Shown: in pieces, positions 49,670-59,284 of the stretch
Layout of the letters: each line of letters opens with the position of its first letter
Position numbering within the stretch: position 1 is the stretch's first letter
NCBI RefSeq assembly: GCF_030068505.1
Contig: NZ_JAQOSO010000012.1
Location: 1 to 64,000 of the forward strand
Length of the DNA stretch: 64,000 nt
Direction: 5' to 3'
Origin: Roseofilum capinflatum BLCC-M114
GTDB taxonomy: Bacteria; Cyanobacteriota; Cyanobacteriia; Cyanobacteriales; Desertifilaceae
Translations under genes and position numbers: made by a program
The notes under the pieces: model-generated
The model's input: the letters and a program-made list of their open reading frames with translations, nothing else
Told to the model about the DNA's origin: nothing
The model's database searches: none

Positions 49670-51460
49670 CTAAATATCTAGTCCCCAAACTTTCATAGCG
49701 ATATTTACCAACATTTCTTGGCGTTGATCAATAGAAGAATCATCCCATACTTTGAAATTAACTAAACCAAGCTGACTCATAGCACGATTTAGCTGTGTAT
49801 CGTTACCAACATGAGGAATTTCCGATAAAGAACGAGTTATTAAAATTTGAGATTGCTGATATCCCGATAATTTATCATCATAATCATTGTCAGAAATAGA
49901 ACTATTAATTGTTTTTTCTAACAAAGTTAAATTTCCTAGTTTTTGTGATTTTAAATTCTTCCTAGATTGTGGTAGTATATGTTCAATGGTAATATTCTTA
50001 TCAAGATAAAATCCTAATTCTTTACTATTTCCATATGCTGTTTTTTCAACAAATTGTGAAATTTTAGCTAAAATATAGCGAAGACGATATTTCGCTAAAT
50101 TAGATTCAGATAGTTGAAGCAAAGATTGCCTAAAATCGTCTTTTAAAGAATTAAGTTCAGGAATAAAGTATTTTTCAATAAAAGAATCTAGTTCCTCACT
50201 CGTCTTCACCAATCTTAAGTGTTTTGACCAACGCGCAAACTCACGACCCAAATTAAAATCTTTGCGTCTAGTTTTTCTTGTAATAGCGTAAACAAAAAAT
50301 AAGTTTTCAAGATACAAGGATAATTTATTAAAAAGATCTATTCTTAAAAAACGTCCGCTTAATAATAATATTAATTGTTGTTTGGAACGTCCCTGGATTT
50401 GAGCAAGATTTTTTAAGTGATAATTGTCAGAATTATCAATATTTTTAGCTATTGTAAATTTACAATAGTGTTCAGCAGCCAACGTTAAAGTTTCAATGAA
50501 TTTTATTGGATTTTTCTGTATTTCATGTTTTTCTTGGTTTTCAAGAAACCAATCATAAATTTCTTCTTCTGGAAAAGTATTAGACAAGTTAACTGGATAA
50601 TGAGACATTAAGTAATATCGCATAAATGATAAAGGTTCTTGCTTATGTTGAGAGAGTATTGTAAGAAATTCTTGCCATTTTTTAGTTAAGCTACTCCAGT
50701 CTCGATTATAGTTATTGCCGTTAGAAGTATGAATAAACAAATAATTTTTTAGTAAATCTACAGGATTCAGTCCGATTCCTCTTTCATTAATGGTCTCAAA
50801 AACCTTAAGGGCATTTTTAAGATTTGGACTTTCTATTCTAATCAACTTAGTTCGATTAGCAATAAATGAACAAGCTTCTTTGAATTTTTTAGAGTTAGCT
50901 TCTAAGTTATCATTCAAGAAATTTTTGATGAGTTTCCATGCTTTATCTATGTTTTGAGCAGATTGTGAAGATTTAAGTAAGGATTGTTCATACTTATCTC
51001 CTTCTAAAATACAATCCAGTATTTTTTGCCCTAAGCTATCATATTGTAGAGACAATCTATATTTATCAATATCCTCACCTGTGTTCATATCTTGAGCAAA
51101 ACCTTTGATTAAGTTTTCAGTTACTCTTGATTCATCTCCTAATTCTTTAATACAGTCTCTAATGGCGCAAAAAATCAAATAAACTGTAGTTAATCTTTGT
51201 TGTCCATCGATTAACTGAAATGTTTTTTTATCATCAGTTCTATCTGGACAAACAACAATAGAACCTAAAAAATATTCCGAGAACTGATTAGAGCTTTCAT
51301 ATTCATATAGTCCTAATCCTTCAAATAAATCTTCAAGTAATTTTTTTACGTTATCTTCCTTCCAAACATATTCACGCTGAAAATTAGGTACAGTATAAAA
51401 ATCTTGAAACAAGTCTGCAATACTCAAATTTTTCGATTCAATTGTTGGAATATTAGACAT
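49670..51460 (-). CDS. DUF262-DUF1524 protein (GmrSD/SspE-like defence nuclease)
   Basis: A 596-residue protein. The N-terminal DUF262 (ParB/sulfiredoxin-like NTPase fold) has NFQREYVWKEDNVKKLLEDL and the intact signature DGQQR at 85-89 (QLIDGQQRLTTVYLIF). The C-terminal DUF1524 HNH-type nuclease has ITIEHILPQ with His494 and KLGNLTLLEKTIN. This is the architecture of GmrSD type IV restriction enzymes and of SspE, which attack phage DNA carrying modified bases or depend on DNA phosphorothioation. No dnd/ssp modification genes are in view, so a modification-dependent type IV role is more likely. The A/T-rich codon use, unlike the neighbouring acnB, fits acquisition by transfer. It stands next to the toxin-antitoxin array. 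Confidence 0.85.
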   Translation of the reverse strand: MSNIPTIESKNLSIADLFQDFYTVPNFQREYVWKEDNVKKLLEDLFEGLGLYEYESSNQFSEYFLGSIVVCPDRTDDKKTFQLIDGQQRLTTVYLIFCAIRDCIKELGDESRVTENLIKGFAQDMNTGEDIDKYRLSLQYDSLGQKILDCILEGDKYEQSLLKSSQSAQNIDKAWKLIKNFLNDNLEANSKKFKEACSFIANRTKLIRIESPNLKNALKVFETINERGIGLNPVDLLKNYLFIHTSNGNNYNRDWSSLTKKWQEFLTILSQHKQEPLSFMRYYLMSHYPVNLSNTFPEEEIYDWFLENQEKHEIQKNPIKFIETLTLAAEHYCKFTIAKNIDNSDNYHLKNLAQIQGRSKQQLILLLSGRFLRIDLFNKLSLYLENLFFVYAITRKTRRKDFNLGREFARWSKHLRLVKTSEELDSFIEKYFIPELNSLKDDFRQSLLQLSESNLAKYRLRYILAKISQFVEKTAYGNSKELGFYLDKNITIEHILPQSRKNLKSQKLGNLTLLEKTINSSISDNDYDDKLSGYQQSQILITRSLSEIPHVGNDTQLNRAMSQLGLVNFKVWDDSSIDQRQEMLVNIAMKVWGLDI

Positions 51461-51507
51461 AAAATATGTATACTTAAGATTTAATCAACAGATATCTGAA
51501 TTTTGAA

Positions 51508-51530
51508 GGTGAGCCGTCATCCGGCTCACC
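51508..51530 (-). terminator. Hairpin in the duplicated acnB tail
   Basis: GGTGAGCCG (51508-51516) pairs with CGGCTCACC (51522-51530). It occupies the same position relative to the acnB fragment as the hairpin 51977-52001 does relative to acnB, so it belongs to the duplicated block. Confidence 0.6.
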
Positions 51531-51535
51531 CTAAC

Positions 51536-51653
51536 CATTATACTACACTACAGCCTCTTCTAGCTTCGGCATTTGATCGGCGGGAATGACGCGACCAAAA
51601 TCCTAGAAACCTTCAATTTCATTGAAATTCAGGTAACGGTACAACTCAGCCTT
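51536..51653 (-). pseudogene. Duplicated 3' end of acnB
   Basis: About 118 bp match the last ~37 codons of acnB (52007-52126), with a 3-bp deletion before the stop region and several substitutions. One changes GAG to TAG (EGFED to EGF-stop), so it cannot be translated. The match ends abruptly at about 51653, exactly at the stop codon of the small gene 51652-51954. Confidence 0.85.
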
Positions 51654-51954
51654 AATTTTCATCATCAGTTAAAGATTCTAACTCATCAGAAATTAAATTT
51701 TGCCAATCCTCATCACAGTGAGAATGTAAATGAATTGAGGTTACTAATAACTCTGATAAAATTTGACCTTTTTGGCGATCGCTTAACTCAGAAAGTTGTA
51801 ATTGATTAATCAAAGAAAGAACATTTTGACATTCTTCCTGTAATTCTATAATTAATTGATTTAAAGTGGAATTTTGAGTGCTAATTTTTTTAGTAATTAA
51901 TTGCATTAGTTTTTCCCTAACCTTTTTAATGCTTGTTGAATACCTTTTTACCAT
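51652..51954 (-). CDS. Small helical protein between acnB and its duplicated tail
   Basis: A 100-residue protein, Gln/Leu-rich and helical: MVKRYSTSIKKVREKLMQLI, QNSTLNQLIIELQEECQNVL, QLQLSELSDRQKGQILSELL, acidic end ESLTDDEN. It has low GC like the neighbouring DUF262 gene. No signal or membrane segment and no family are recognised. It lies between the broken acnB tail and the true acnB end, so it may have been brought in by the event that made the duplication. Confidence 0.5.
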   Translation of the reverse strand: MVKRYSTSIKKVREKLMQLITKKISTQNSTLNQLIIELQEECQNVLSLINQLQLSELSDRQKGQILSELLVTSIHLHSHCDEDWQNLISDELESLTDDEN

Positions 51955-51976
51955 AAATTATAATCTTGATCAATCA

Positions 51977-52001
51977 AGGTGAGTCCATAAAAGACCCACC
52001 T
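51977..52001 (-). terminator. Probable acnB terminator hairpin
   Basis: AGGTGAGTC (51977-51985) pairs with GACCCACCT (51993-52001) with one G-T type pair, 15 bp after the acnB stop. The poly-T that would follow is weak (TTGATTGATC). Confidence 0.55.
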
Positions 52002-52015
52002 CAATAATTATACTA

Positions 52016-54607
52016 CTACACTACAGCCTCCTCTAACTTCGGCATCTGATCGGCGGGAATGACGCGACCGAAATCCTCGAAACCTTCAATCTCATTGAAG
52101 TTCAGGTAACGGTACAACTCAGCCTTGAATGGATCGACCTTCTTAGCCACAATATCTAAATACTCCTCAACAGTGGGGATTTTACCGAGAAGAGCGCAGA
52201 CGGCAGCCAACTCGGCCGAGCCTAGATAGACTCGCGCACCTTTACCCATGCGGTTGTTAAAATTACGGGTCGAGGTTGAGAAAACCGTGGCATTATCTTC
52301 CACGCGGGCTTGATTTCCCATGCACAAGGAACATCCCGGCATCTCCGTTCTTGCACCAGCAGCCGCGAAAATACCGTACACTCCTTCATCCCGTAACTGT
52401 TGTTCATCCATGCGGGTTGGGGGACAGATCCACAGGCGACCTTTGACCGTTCCTGCGCCTTCCAAAATCTTCGCCGCCGCCCGATAATGGCCGATATTGG
52501 TCATACAAGAACCGATGAATACCTCATCAACTTTATCCCCGGAACATTCGCTCATTAACTTCACATTATCCGGGTCATTGGGAGCCGCCACAATCGGTTG
52601 TTTGATCTCGTTTAAGTTGACCTCGATAATATCAGCGTATTCGGCATCTTCATCGGCTGACATTAACTCTGGGTTCGCTAACCATTGCTCCATTTTGGCA
52701 ATACGACGAGTCAAGGTAACCGCATCCTCATAGCCCCTGGCGATCATGTTTTTCATCAGCACAATATTAGAGCGCAGATATTCTGCCACGGTTTCTGTAC
52801 TGAGCTTAATGGTAGAGCCAGCACACGATCGCTCTGCCGTGGCATCCGTTAACTCAAACGCCTGCTCCAACTTCAAGTCCGGTAAGCCCTCCATCTCCAT
52901 CACCCGACCATTGAACACATTTTGCTTGTTCTCGGTGGCGACAGTGAGCTTACCTTGTTGCATGGCTACCCAGGGAATGGCGTTGACGATATCCCGCAGG
53001 GTAACCCCCGGTTGCAACTCACCGGTAAACTTGACTAATACGGACTCTGGCATATCCAAGGGCATCACCCCCAGAGCTGCCGCAAACGCCACCAACCCGG
53101 AACCTGCGGGGAAGGAAATACCCAGGGGGAAACGGGTGTGGGAGTCGCCCCCCGTGCCTACGGTGTCCGGTAAGAGCATCCGGTTGAGCCAGGAGTGGAT
53201 GATGCCATCTCCCGGACGCAGGGCAACCCCTCCGCGAGTGGAGAAGAAGTCCGGTAAGTCCTTGTGGGTTTTGATGTCTACGGGTTTGGGATAGGCGGCG
53301 GTATGGCAGAAGGTTTGTAAAGTGAGGTCGGCATTAAAGCCCAAACAGGCCAGTTCTTTCAGCTCATCCCGCGTCATCGGCCCGGTGGTATCCTGGGAAC
53401 CTACGGTGGTCATGATTGGTTCGCAGGAGGTTCCGGGACGCACACCGGGCAGTCCGCAGGCTTTGCCCACCATTTTTTGCGCCAGGGTAAACCCTTTACC
53501 GGTATCGTTGGGCAGACTGGGACGGGTGAACAGTGGACTCGGTTCATACCCCAGGGCTTCACGGGTTTTATCGGTTAAGCTGCGTCCGATGAGTAGGGGA
53601 ATGCGTCCACCGGCACGAACTTCATCGAGAATGGTTTCGGGTTTGAGGGTGAAGGTGGAAACGACTTCTCCCGCTTGGTTGGTAATTTCCCCTTTGTAGG
53701 GATGGATGGTGATCACATCGCCGGTGTTGAGTTTGCTGACATCGCATTCGATGGGCAGTGCGCCAGAGTCTTCAGCCGTGTTGAAGAAGATGGGGGCAAT
53801 TTTACCGCCGAGGATGTATCCTCCTGCCCGCTTGTTGGGTACAAAGGGGATATCGTCGCCAATGTGCCAGAGAACGGAGTTAATGGCAGACTTGCGAGAG
53901 GAACCGGTTCCGACAACATCGCCGACATAGGCGACGGGATGGCCGTTTTCTTTCAGTTTGGCAATGGTTTCCAACCCTTCCGGCATCCGCGACTCTAGCA
54001 TAGCCAGGGCATGGAGGGGGATGTCGGGGCGGGTGGTGGCATGGGGTGCGGGGGAGAGGTCATCTGTGTTGGTTTCTCCGGGCACTTTGAAGACGGTGAC
54101 GGTGATGGCTTCAGCCAGTTTGGGACGGCGGATAAACCAGACGGCGTTCGCCCAAGCGTCGATCGCTTGTTTGGCGTAGGGGTTCACGTCTGAGAGTTCT
54201 AGAACTTCATTAAAAGCATCAAAAACCAGGGTGATTTTACTCAGAGCGCCAGCCGCTTCACTGGCCATGCCGTTATCATTGCTTTTGAGGATATCGACGA
54301 GCGATCGCACATTATATCCTCCCACCATGGTTCCCAGCAGGTCGATCGCCCCCTGATGGGAAATGAGCGGACACTGGATCTCATCCTTCGCCACAGCAGT
54401 CAGGAAACCGGCTTTCACATAAGCCGCTTCATCCACACCTGGCGGCACGCGATCGCGTAATAACATCAGCAGTTCTTCTTTCAGTTCCTCCTGCGGCTGT
54501 TTGAGCATCTCGCACAACTCGGAGGTTTGAGCGGCATCCAAAGGCAGGGGAGGGATACCGAGAGCAGCGCGTTCTTGGGCGTGTTGACGATAGTCATCTA
54601 GAAACAT
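52016..54607 (-). CDS. acnB: Aconitate hydratase B
   Basis: An 863-residue AcnB of the TCA cycle, which isomerises citrate to isocitrate in the cytosol and often also acts on 2-methylisocitrate. The N-terminal HEAT-like domain ([20 protein letters not shown]) and the swivel domain (about 160-370) precede the catalytic core. Iron-sulphur cluster cysteines are visible in [11 protein letters not shown] and in [33 protein letters not shown] and [13 protein letters not shown] are family blocks. The length is as usual. Its 3' end is partly duplicated about 475 bp downstream. Confidence 0.97.
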   Translation of the reverse strand: MFLDDYRQHAQERAALGIPPLPLDAAQTSELCEMLKQPQEELKEELLMLLRDRVPPGVDEAAYVKAGFLTAVAKDEIQCPLISHQGAIDLLGTMVGGYNVRSLVDILKSNDNGMASEAAGALSKITLVFDAFNEVLELSDVNPYAKQAIDAWANAVWFIRRPKLAEAITVTVFKVPGETNTDDLSPAPHATTRPDIPLHALAMLESRMPEGLETIAKLKENGHPVAYVGDVVGTGSSRKSAINSVLWHIGDDIPFVPNKRAGGYILGGKIAPIFFNTAEDSGALPIECDVSKLNTGDVITIHPYKGEITNQAGEVVSTFTLKPETILDEVRAGGRIPLLIGRSLTDKTREALGYEPSPLFTRPSLPNDTGKGFTLAQKMVGKACGLPGVRPGTSCEPIMTTVGSQDTTGPMTRDELKELACLGFNADLTLQTFCHTAAYPKPVDIKTHKDLPDFFSTRGGVALRPGDGIIHSWLNRMLLPDTVGTGGDSHTRFPLGISFPAGSGLVAFAAALGVMPLDMPESVLVKFTGELQPGVTLRDIVNAIPWVAMQQGKLTVATENKQNVFNGRVMEMEGLPDLKLEQAFELTDATAERSCAGSTIKLSTETVAEYLRSNIVLMKNMIARGYEDAVTLTRRIAKMEQWLANPELMSADEDAEYADIIEVNLNEIKQPIVAAPNDPDNVKLMSECSGDKVDEVFIGSCMTNIGHYRAAAKILEGAGTVKGRLWICPPTRMDEQQLRDEGVYGIFAAAGARTEMPGCSLCMGNQARVEDNATVFSTSTRNFNNRMGKGARVYLGSAELAAVCALLGKIPTVEEYLDIVAKKVDPFKAELYRYLNFNEIEGFEDFGRVIPADQMPKLEEAVV

Positions 54608-54907
54608 AAGCGTTGCAGTTCTCCTGATTCGTTTCTATCATTATGAAGGAGTTTCCCAGTGTAGCGCTTCATAGACTCAGCAAAACGTATCCTCTGATCC
54701 GTAACCGTTATCTTCTGCTAATTTCACCACTCCCTTGCTGAGTCACTATTCCTCCATGCCCAACTTAGGCATCACCTTACAAGAATCAGGTTTTCTGTTG
54801 CAATTTACGTGGCATTATACGATTCTGGCGATCGTGTTATTGAAGAAACCCGGTTTCTGGTTCCCACGAGAATCAACGCTGTAACAGCGCAAGCTGTCAA
54901 GACACGC
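54608..54907. other. Upstream region of acnB
   Basis: Three hundred bases with no convincing gene. It should contain the acnB promoter. About 54840-54860 carries the dispersed GAAACCCGGTTTC palindrome. The short plus-strand frame from 54809 is not supported. Confidence 0.5.
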
Positions 54908-57847
54908 CTAAGTGCGGGTGGCTATCCAACGGCGGCAGAGTTCTACTTGAATCTGCCATCGCTCACCAGTTTGATTAATCACATCATGGCGTTTCAGGGT
55001 CTCTAGGGCGGCGGTAAGGTCGGGCACAGGGGGACACTGGGACTGGAGTTGCTCCGTTGTTAGGCCGGTGGGGTGAGGGGCGAGGGCTTTCAGGATATCC
55101 GTTTGTCCTGGTGGGTCTTGGCTGGCTTGGTTCCAGATGCCGTCGAAGTAGTAGCGACCATTGCGGAACAGGTCGCCTTGGGTAATATCGGTAACAGCGG
55201 CCACATCCTCTAAGGTAAGTCTGGCATTCCGTTCATTGAGCGGAGTTGAAATACGTTCATTGAGCGAAGTCGAAATGAACGTAGGCGTTTCAAACATCAG
55301 CTCATTAAAACGGCGCACCAGTTGAAAGCCTATCAGTTGCACCAGGTAGGGTTGACCGTGGGTGAGGCGATAGATTTCATCCACCGCATCCGGGTGATAT
55401 TCCAGGGGGAAGTCCTCGCTGGGATTTTCCAGAATTTGCCGGGTGGCGGCGCTGCTGAGGAAACCGACACGGAGGGCGTAGGTGCTGCCAAAGAAGGGTT
55501 GGAAATAGTCGCGGGTCATTTCTTCGAGGGTGTGCAGTCCAGCCAGGGCAAAGGCTAGACGCTTATCCATTTGCATCAGACCCCGCAGGTAACCCATAAA
55601 GTCGGGGGTGAGTTGTCCCGCTTCGATGAGGTCTTCGATAATCTCAAATTCATCCAGGGCAATAATCAGGGCGCGACAGTCCAGTTGCTTAAGGACATCT
55701 CGCAGGTAGCGCTCAAATGTGCGTTGGGGAAACGTGAGAAAGGCTTCATCGGAAGGCGCGGCAATGTCCAGATGTTGGGCAATATCGTCGGCAATGGTCA
55801 GCAGGACTTCACTGATACCCTGGGTAACGGAGCCGAGCAGTTGCAGGTTAACGTAAATCAGCTTGAGGTCAGAACCGCCCGTGAGGTTGCGGAGAATGGA
55901 GCTTTTCCCCATGCGGCGATGACCGTAGATGAGGACAGAGGGGGGGTTGGCTGCACCGAGCCAGAGGCTTTCCAGTTCCCGGAGGATGTCCTCACGACCC
56001 ACAAACCGGTCACCTTCTACCGGGTCGCCGATGGTGTAGGGGTTTTGGACGGGTTCGAGAATTTCCACATTGCCAATATCGCTGGCAATCTGAATAACAA
56101 ATCTCAACCATCGTTGTAAGATTAAGATAATTAACATCCCTTCAGGTTGAGCAAGTTGATCAATATTATTAATGATGTGTTGGAGTTCTCCTTGGGCACG
56201 AACTAGGGCTTTGGCGCGAGTTCCCCGGCTACTACTACGCTCAATAAGTTGAGTTTCTTCGATGACGCGGTTAAATGCTTGGATAGCTTGCCAACTTGTT
56301 GGATGGAAGCGTTTTTCAGGCTCTGTTTCAGGGCAAGGAGGAAGGATAAGTGAAGAAATTTGCTTAAATTCTGTGGCTTGGTTGCATAAGTTAAGTGCAT
56401 AGCTTAGGGTATATATTTGATTGCCATACGGGATGTGTGAATTTTTTTCAAAAACTAGAGTAGCTTCACTTAATTGCTGTGAATACATTAGATAAAATCC
56501 TGCGGCAATTGAGTGATGGGGTAAATCCAACCGAAGATCTGTATTAAGATTGGCAGTGAGTCGTTCCCGAACACTTCTGGGTAAGATAAAGAAACTATCC
56601 CAGAAATGTTTCTTTAGTATGTTATTAATACATACAGAGCAAAAACGAAGGATGCTCCGGTTGTCAATCTGTGCTATTTTACCGATAATTTCTTCTTTCG
56701 GAATTTGAGTTAGTTCTTCATTGATACATTCAATAACAGTGGTAACCTGTAAACTATATTTCAAGAGTTCATTACTGTTATACAGTCCTTCTTCCCAATT
56801 GGAGTGTAAACTCTGTTTCAAAAATTCTTGTAAATGAGGCAAAGGTAAAGGAGTAATTCGAGAAAACAACAAACTTATATTTGGAAACGTAAATGAATTG
56901 ATCAGTATACTGAGTAACCAACTATCAGGGCGCAAGGAAAATAAAGTAGTTAAAGATATAAGTATACAACCAGATATCATACCTTGCATGAAGCCATATA
57001 TTACACCATGTATCACGGCTAATATAACACTGTATATCAGTCCAAATACTACAGAAGTGGCTATACCATCCAGAATTTCTTTAGTTATACCGTAGATTGA
57101 TATTATATTTTTATCAGCATATTTCTTAACTTGATCTATTGCTAATGAGTTAGTCTTTATGATAGAAGATAGTACAGCCACTAGCCCAACAAGGGTTTGT
57201 TTTTCTGAATCTCCAGTTTGATTTGGCGCTATAGCTGCTTCGTCTGTTATATACCTACTCAGATATTTGTTGAAATATAAATTAAGACCTAATTTTAGAC
57301 CGGAACAGACATTGTAGAAACAGCCTAAAAACAAGCCATATTGTATACAGAAAAAAAATAATTTTGCATTCGATGTTATCATTGGATTAATCATCCATAA
57401 TGAAGCCAGTATACAAAATAACCACACAGAAACAAACAAACTAAGCATAACTTGTAAAATCACATCAAGCCATAAGCTTAAAAATAAGTAAAATATAAAA
57501 AAAGACGTAACGACAAGAAGCAAAGATAATCCATTCAAAACAATTCCTATTTTTGACAGAATAAAAACAGACAATAAGATCAAAAATGTTTGAAAAATAA
57601 AAGACTGAATTAGTAACTTAATCTCAATACTATGACCTTGAAAAATCGAAAGATTAGGCTGCCATTTTTTTCTTTTATCAAATTCTTTTTCATATCCAAA
57701 TTCATCTATGTAACACCATATAGCTTGAGGAAAATAAAATACCCAATACAACAATCGCAAATAATCCAAGGGATTCCACAAGGATAAGGGGCGGTTTAAT
57801 TTAGGTGCTAGGTCTAAACGAGGTAGGGGTTCGACTGATTTTTTCAT
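54908..57847 (-). CDS. Membrane protein with C-terminal AAA/ORC-like ATPase
   Basis: A 979-residue protein. Residues ~65-340 hold about eight hydrophobic helices (for example QSFIFQTFLILLSVFILSKI and LLLVVTSFFIFYLFLSLW). A helical region rich in Cys and Gln (about 360-610) follows, then an AAA_16/ORC-like ATPase with GREDILRELE, Walker A GHRRMGKSS (642-650), Walker B ALIIALDEFEIIED and a C-terminal winged-helix-like tail. The ATPase resembles those tied to signal-transducing or conflict systems. An in-frame pair of dispersed repeats adds SLNERISTPLNERN near residues ~855-872. It begins 24 bp downstream of the STAND-like gene, so they form an operon. Confidence 0.8.
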   Translation of the reverse strand: MKKSVEPLPRLDLAPKLNRPLSLWNPLDYLRLLYWVFYFPQAIWCYIDEFGYEKEFDKRKKWQPNLSIFQGHSIEIKLLIQSFIFQTFLILLSVFILSKIGIVLNGLSLLLVVTSFFIFYLFLSLWLDVILQVMLSLFVSVWLFCILASLWMINPMITSNAKLFFFCIQYGLFLGCFYNVCSGLKLGLNLYFNKYLSRYITDEAAIAPNQTGDSEKQTLVGLVAVLSSIIKTNSLAIDQVKKYADKNIISIYGITKEILDGIATSVVFGLIYSVILAVIHGVIYGFMQGMISGCILISLTTLFSLRPDSWLLSILINSFTFPNISLLFSRITPLPLPHLQEFLKQSLHSNWEEGLYNSNELLKYSLQVTTVIECINEELTQIPKEEIIGKIAQIDNRSILRFCSVCINNILKKHFWDSFFILPRSVRERLTANLNTDLRLDLPHHSIAAGFYLMYSQQLSEATLVFEKNSHIPYGNQIYTLSYALNLCNQATEFKQISSLILPPCPETEPEKRFHPTSWQAIQAFNRVIEETQLIERSSSRGTRAKALVRAQGELQHIINNIDQLAQPEGMLIILILQRWLRFVIQIASDIGNVEILEPVQNPYTIGDPVEGDRFVGREDILRELESLWLGAANPPSVLIYGHRRMGKSSILRNLTGGSDLKLIYVNLQLLGSVTQGISEVLLTIADDIAQHLDIAAPSDEAFLTFPQRTFERYLRDVLKQLDCRALIIALDEFEIIEDLIEAGQLTPDFMGYLRGLMQMDKRLAFALAGLHTLEEMTRDYFQPFFGSTYALRVGFLSSAATRQILENPSEDFPLEYHPDAVDEIYRLTHGQPYLVQLIGFQLVRRFNELMFETPTFISTSLNERISTPLNERNARLTLEDVAAVTDITQGDLFRNGRYYFDGIWNQASQDPPGQTDILKALAPHPTGLTTEQLQSQCPPVPDLTAALETLKRHDVINQTGERWQIQVELCRRWIATRT
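55231..55280 (-). repeat. Dispersed GTTCATTGAGCG repeat, two units, inside a coding region
   Basis: GTTCATTGAGCGGAGTTGAA (55231-) is followed by GTTCATTGAGCGAAGTCGAA (55255-). A related CTTCGACTTCGCTCAGG is present at 2066-2083. The two units keep the frame of the ATPase gene and encode its STSLNER-ISTPLNER segment. Confidence 0.8.
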
Positions 57848-57871
57848 ACTCGAAATATATGACTCTAGGAA

Positions 57872-58786
57872 TTAATTTTGGTAGGCTTGATAGCAGTCAT
57901 AACACTGTTTCACCACTTCGCTAGGAATGCCCTGACTCTGGGTAACAATGTCTGCAATTTCCTCTGCTGTAAATTGTACTTCTGTCCCCGCTAATCGATG
58001 GTCAATAAATGCCTGAATTATTGTTTCATCCCAGGGTTGCAGTAACAACTCATGGCAAATATTAACAAAGGGTGAATCCAATCCACTATCTTCAAACAAC
58101 TCAGTTAAGGGACAATGAGCAGCCACCACCAGACGAATGGGTGAATTCTGTCCCTGATTTGCCCAAGCTCGCAACTGTCCCCGCACGCCATCATTAAACC
58201 AATTTTCCCGTAACTGCTCTACTTCATCAAGCAATAATAAAAGTCTGTGTTTCTTGATTTCGCGCTGCACTTGAAACGGCTCTACCGCATCACTCCCGAC
58301 TGCATCTGCTAAGGCTGCATAATAGCCCGAAAGATCAATAATTTCTCTCATGTTAAAGTACACAGGCTTACGATTGGGCAATGCTTCAGGCGCTTTCTGT
58401 TCCACTGCACACAATAGGGATGAGGTTCCCATTCCCGCACCTCCAATTAAGGCAACACTTGCCCTACTGTTGAGAAACTCAAAGACTTGCTGAAGTTCGC
58501 GCTCCCGTCCATAAATCTCATCAAGGTTGGTTAACATCCCTCGCTGCATAAAGGGATTTGTCGGGTTTGTTGTGAAGCTGGTTTTGGTTCCTGATGCCAG
58601 CTCCCAATTGATGCCTAAGACATCACATAGACTAACAAATGTCTTGTCACGAACATTTCCCCCACCTTTGAATTTCTTGATTGTGGCAATTTGGAATTCA
58701 CTATGATTGGTAAAATCATCTAGTGTCCATGCTTTATCCTTGAGAGCATATTCAACCAGTTCCTTTCCTTCGGGGTTAAGTTTCAT
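57872..58786 (-). CDS. STAND-like ATPase with HTH-like N-terminus and altered Walker A
   Basis: A 304-residue protein. Residues 1-70 (KELVEYALKDKAWTLDDFTN then EFQIATIKKFKGGGNVRDKT) look like an XRE-type or effector-associated helical domain. A P-loop domain follows with GRERELQQVFEFL (93-105), the Walker A position GGAGMGTS (115-122) and Walker B LLLLLDEVEQL (Asp187). The invariant Walker A lysine is Thr121, coded ACC, so normal ATP hydrolysis is doubtful. It is the first gene of a two-gene operon with the membrane ATPase. It may act as a sensor or scaffold for the active ATPase. The rest of the fold appears intact. Confidence 0.8.
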   Translation of the reverse strand: MKLNPEGKELVEYALKDKAWTLDDFTNHSEFQIATIKKFKGGGNVRDKTFVSLCDVLGINWELASGTKTSFTTNPTNPFMQRGMLTNLDEIYGRERELQQVFEFLNSRASVALIGGAGMGTSSLLCAVEQKAPEALPNRKPVYFNMREIIDLSGYYAALADAVGSDAVEPFQVQREIKKHRLLLLLDEVEQLRENWFNDGVRGQLRAWANQGQNSPIRLVVAAHCPLTELFEDSGLDSPFVNICHELLLQPWDETIIQAFIDHRLAGTEVQFTAEEIADIVTQSQGIPSEVVKQCYDCYQAYQN

Positions 58787-58930
58787 CAGCTACAGCAGTC
58801 AAGCTTAACCTTTTTAGATTACCGCATACCTAACTCATACTTCAAGAGAGCCAAACTCATACCCTACAAGCCTGGAACGTATTGGTGATGTGGAAGAACA
58901 TGATGGTGTTGAATTCAGACAACTAAGCCC

Positions 58931-59101
58931 ATGAAACCCATTATTATCACTGCCGCCATTTCCGCTACCGTGAGCATCTTTGTTACTTTCCACCCTGGGT
59001 GTAATGAAGACCAGATCAAACTCGCGAGCGCTGCCAATACTTTGGCGACGACTTCTTTAAGTTTACTGCATGGCGATCGCCGTGGGGCACGGAGTCGTTA
59101 A
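58931..59101 (+). CDS. Small putative secreted peptide
   Basis: A 56-residue frame (MKPIIITAAISATVSIFVTF) with a signal-like hydrophobic N-terminus, one Cys in HPGCNEDQIK, and a basic end GDRRGARSR. Codon use is normal and a HIP1 site is in frame near the end. No ribosome-binding site is clear. It could be a real short gene or chance. Confidence 0.4.
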   Translation: MKPIIITAAISATVSIFVTFHPGCNEDQIKLASAANTLATTSLSLLHGDRRGARSR

Positions 59102-59284
59102 CCGGGTTTCTTGTCTATTCCGGGAAGGGTTGGGGGCAGGTTTACCACTGTTATCGGTGGGAATTGGGGGATATTGGTTAACCTGCCCCTACGGGTAGAA
59201 ACCGGGTTTCTTCCTTGGCGAAGGTTTGGGAGATACTCCAATATTGCCTATGATAAGGGACAAGGATGTGCAAAAGAATCGCCA
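59102..59284. repeat. Gap with GGGTTTC and GGCAGGTT repeat debris
   Basis: Two copies of the GAAACCCGG/CCGGGTTTC palindrome core (about 59102 and 59197-59210) and a GGCAGGTT...AACCTGCC inverted repeat (about 59133-59187). An open frame runs through this gap into the next gene, but it looks non-coding. Confidence 0.55.

Noticed and set aside
46732-49670. Regularly spaced repeats resembling a CRISPR array
   Set aside because: The repeats are about 150-250 bp, spaced by about 930 bp, and contain gene parts; no short direct repeats with unique spacers.
53675-54193. Plus-strand frames inside acnB
   Set aside because: acnB is fully supported by motifs; opposite frames show no protein-like features.
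54809-55006. Plus-strand 65-codon frame upstream of the membrane ATPase end
   Set aside because: It overlaps a dispersed palindrome and the ATPase 3' end, with no ribosome-binding site.
59111-59284. Upstream extension of the CPBP-like protein by 58 codons
   Set aside because: It is encoded by dispersed repeat sequence and precedes a normal signal/anchor N-terminus.
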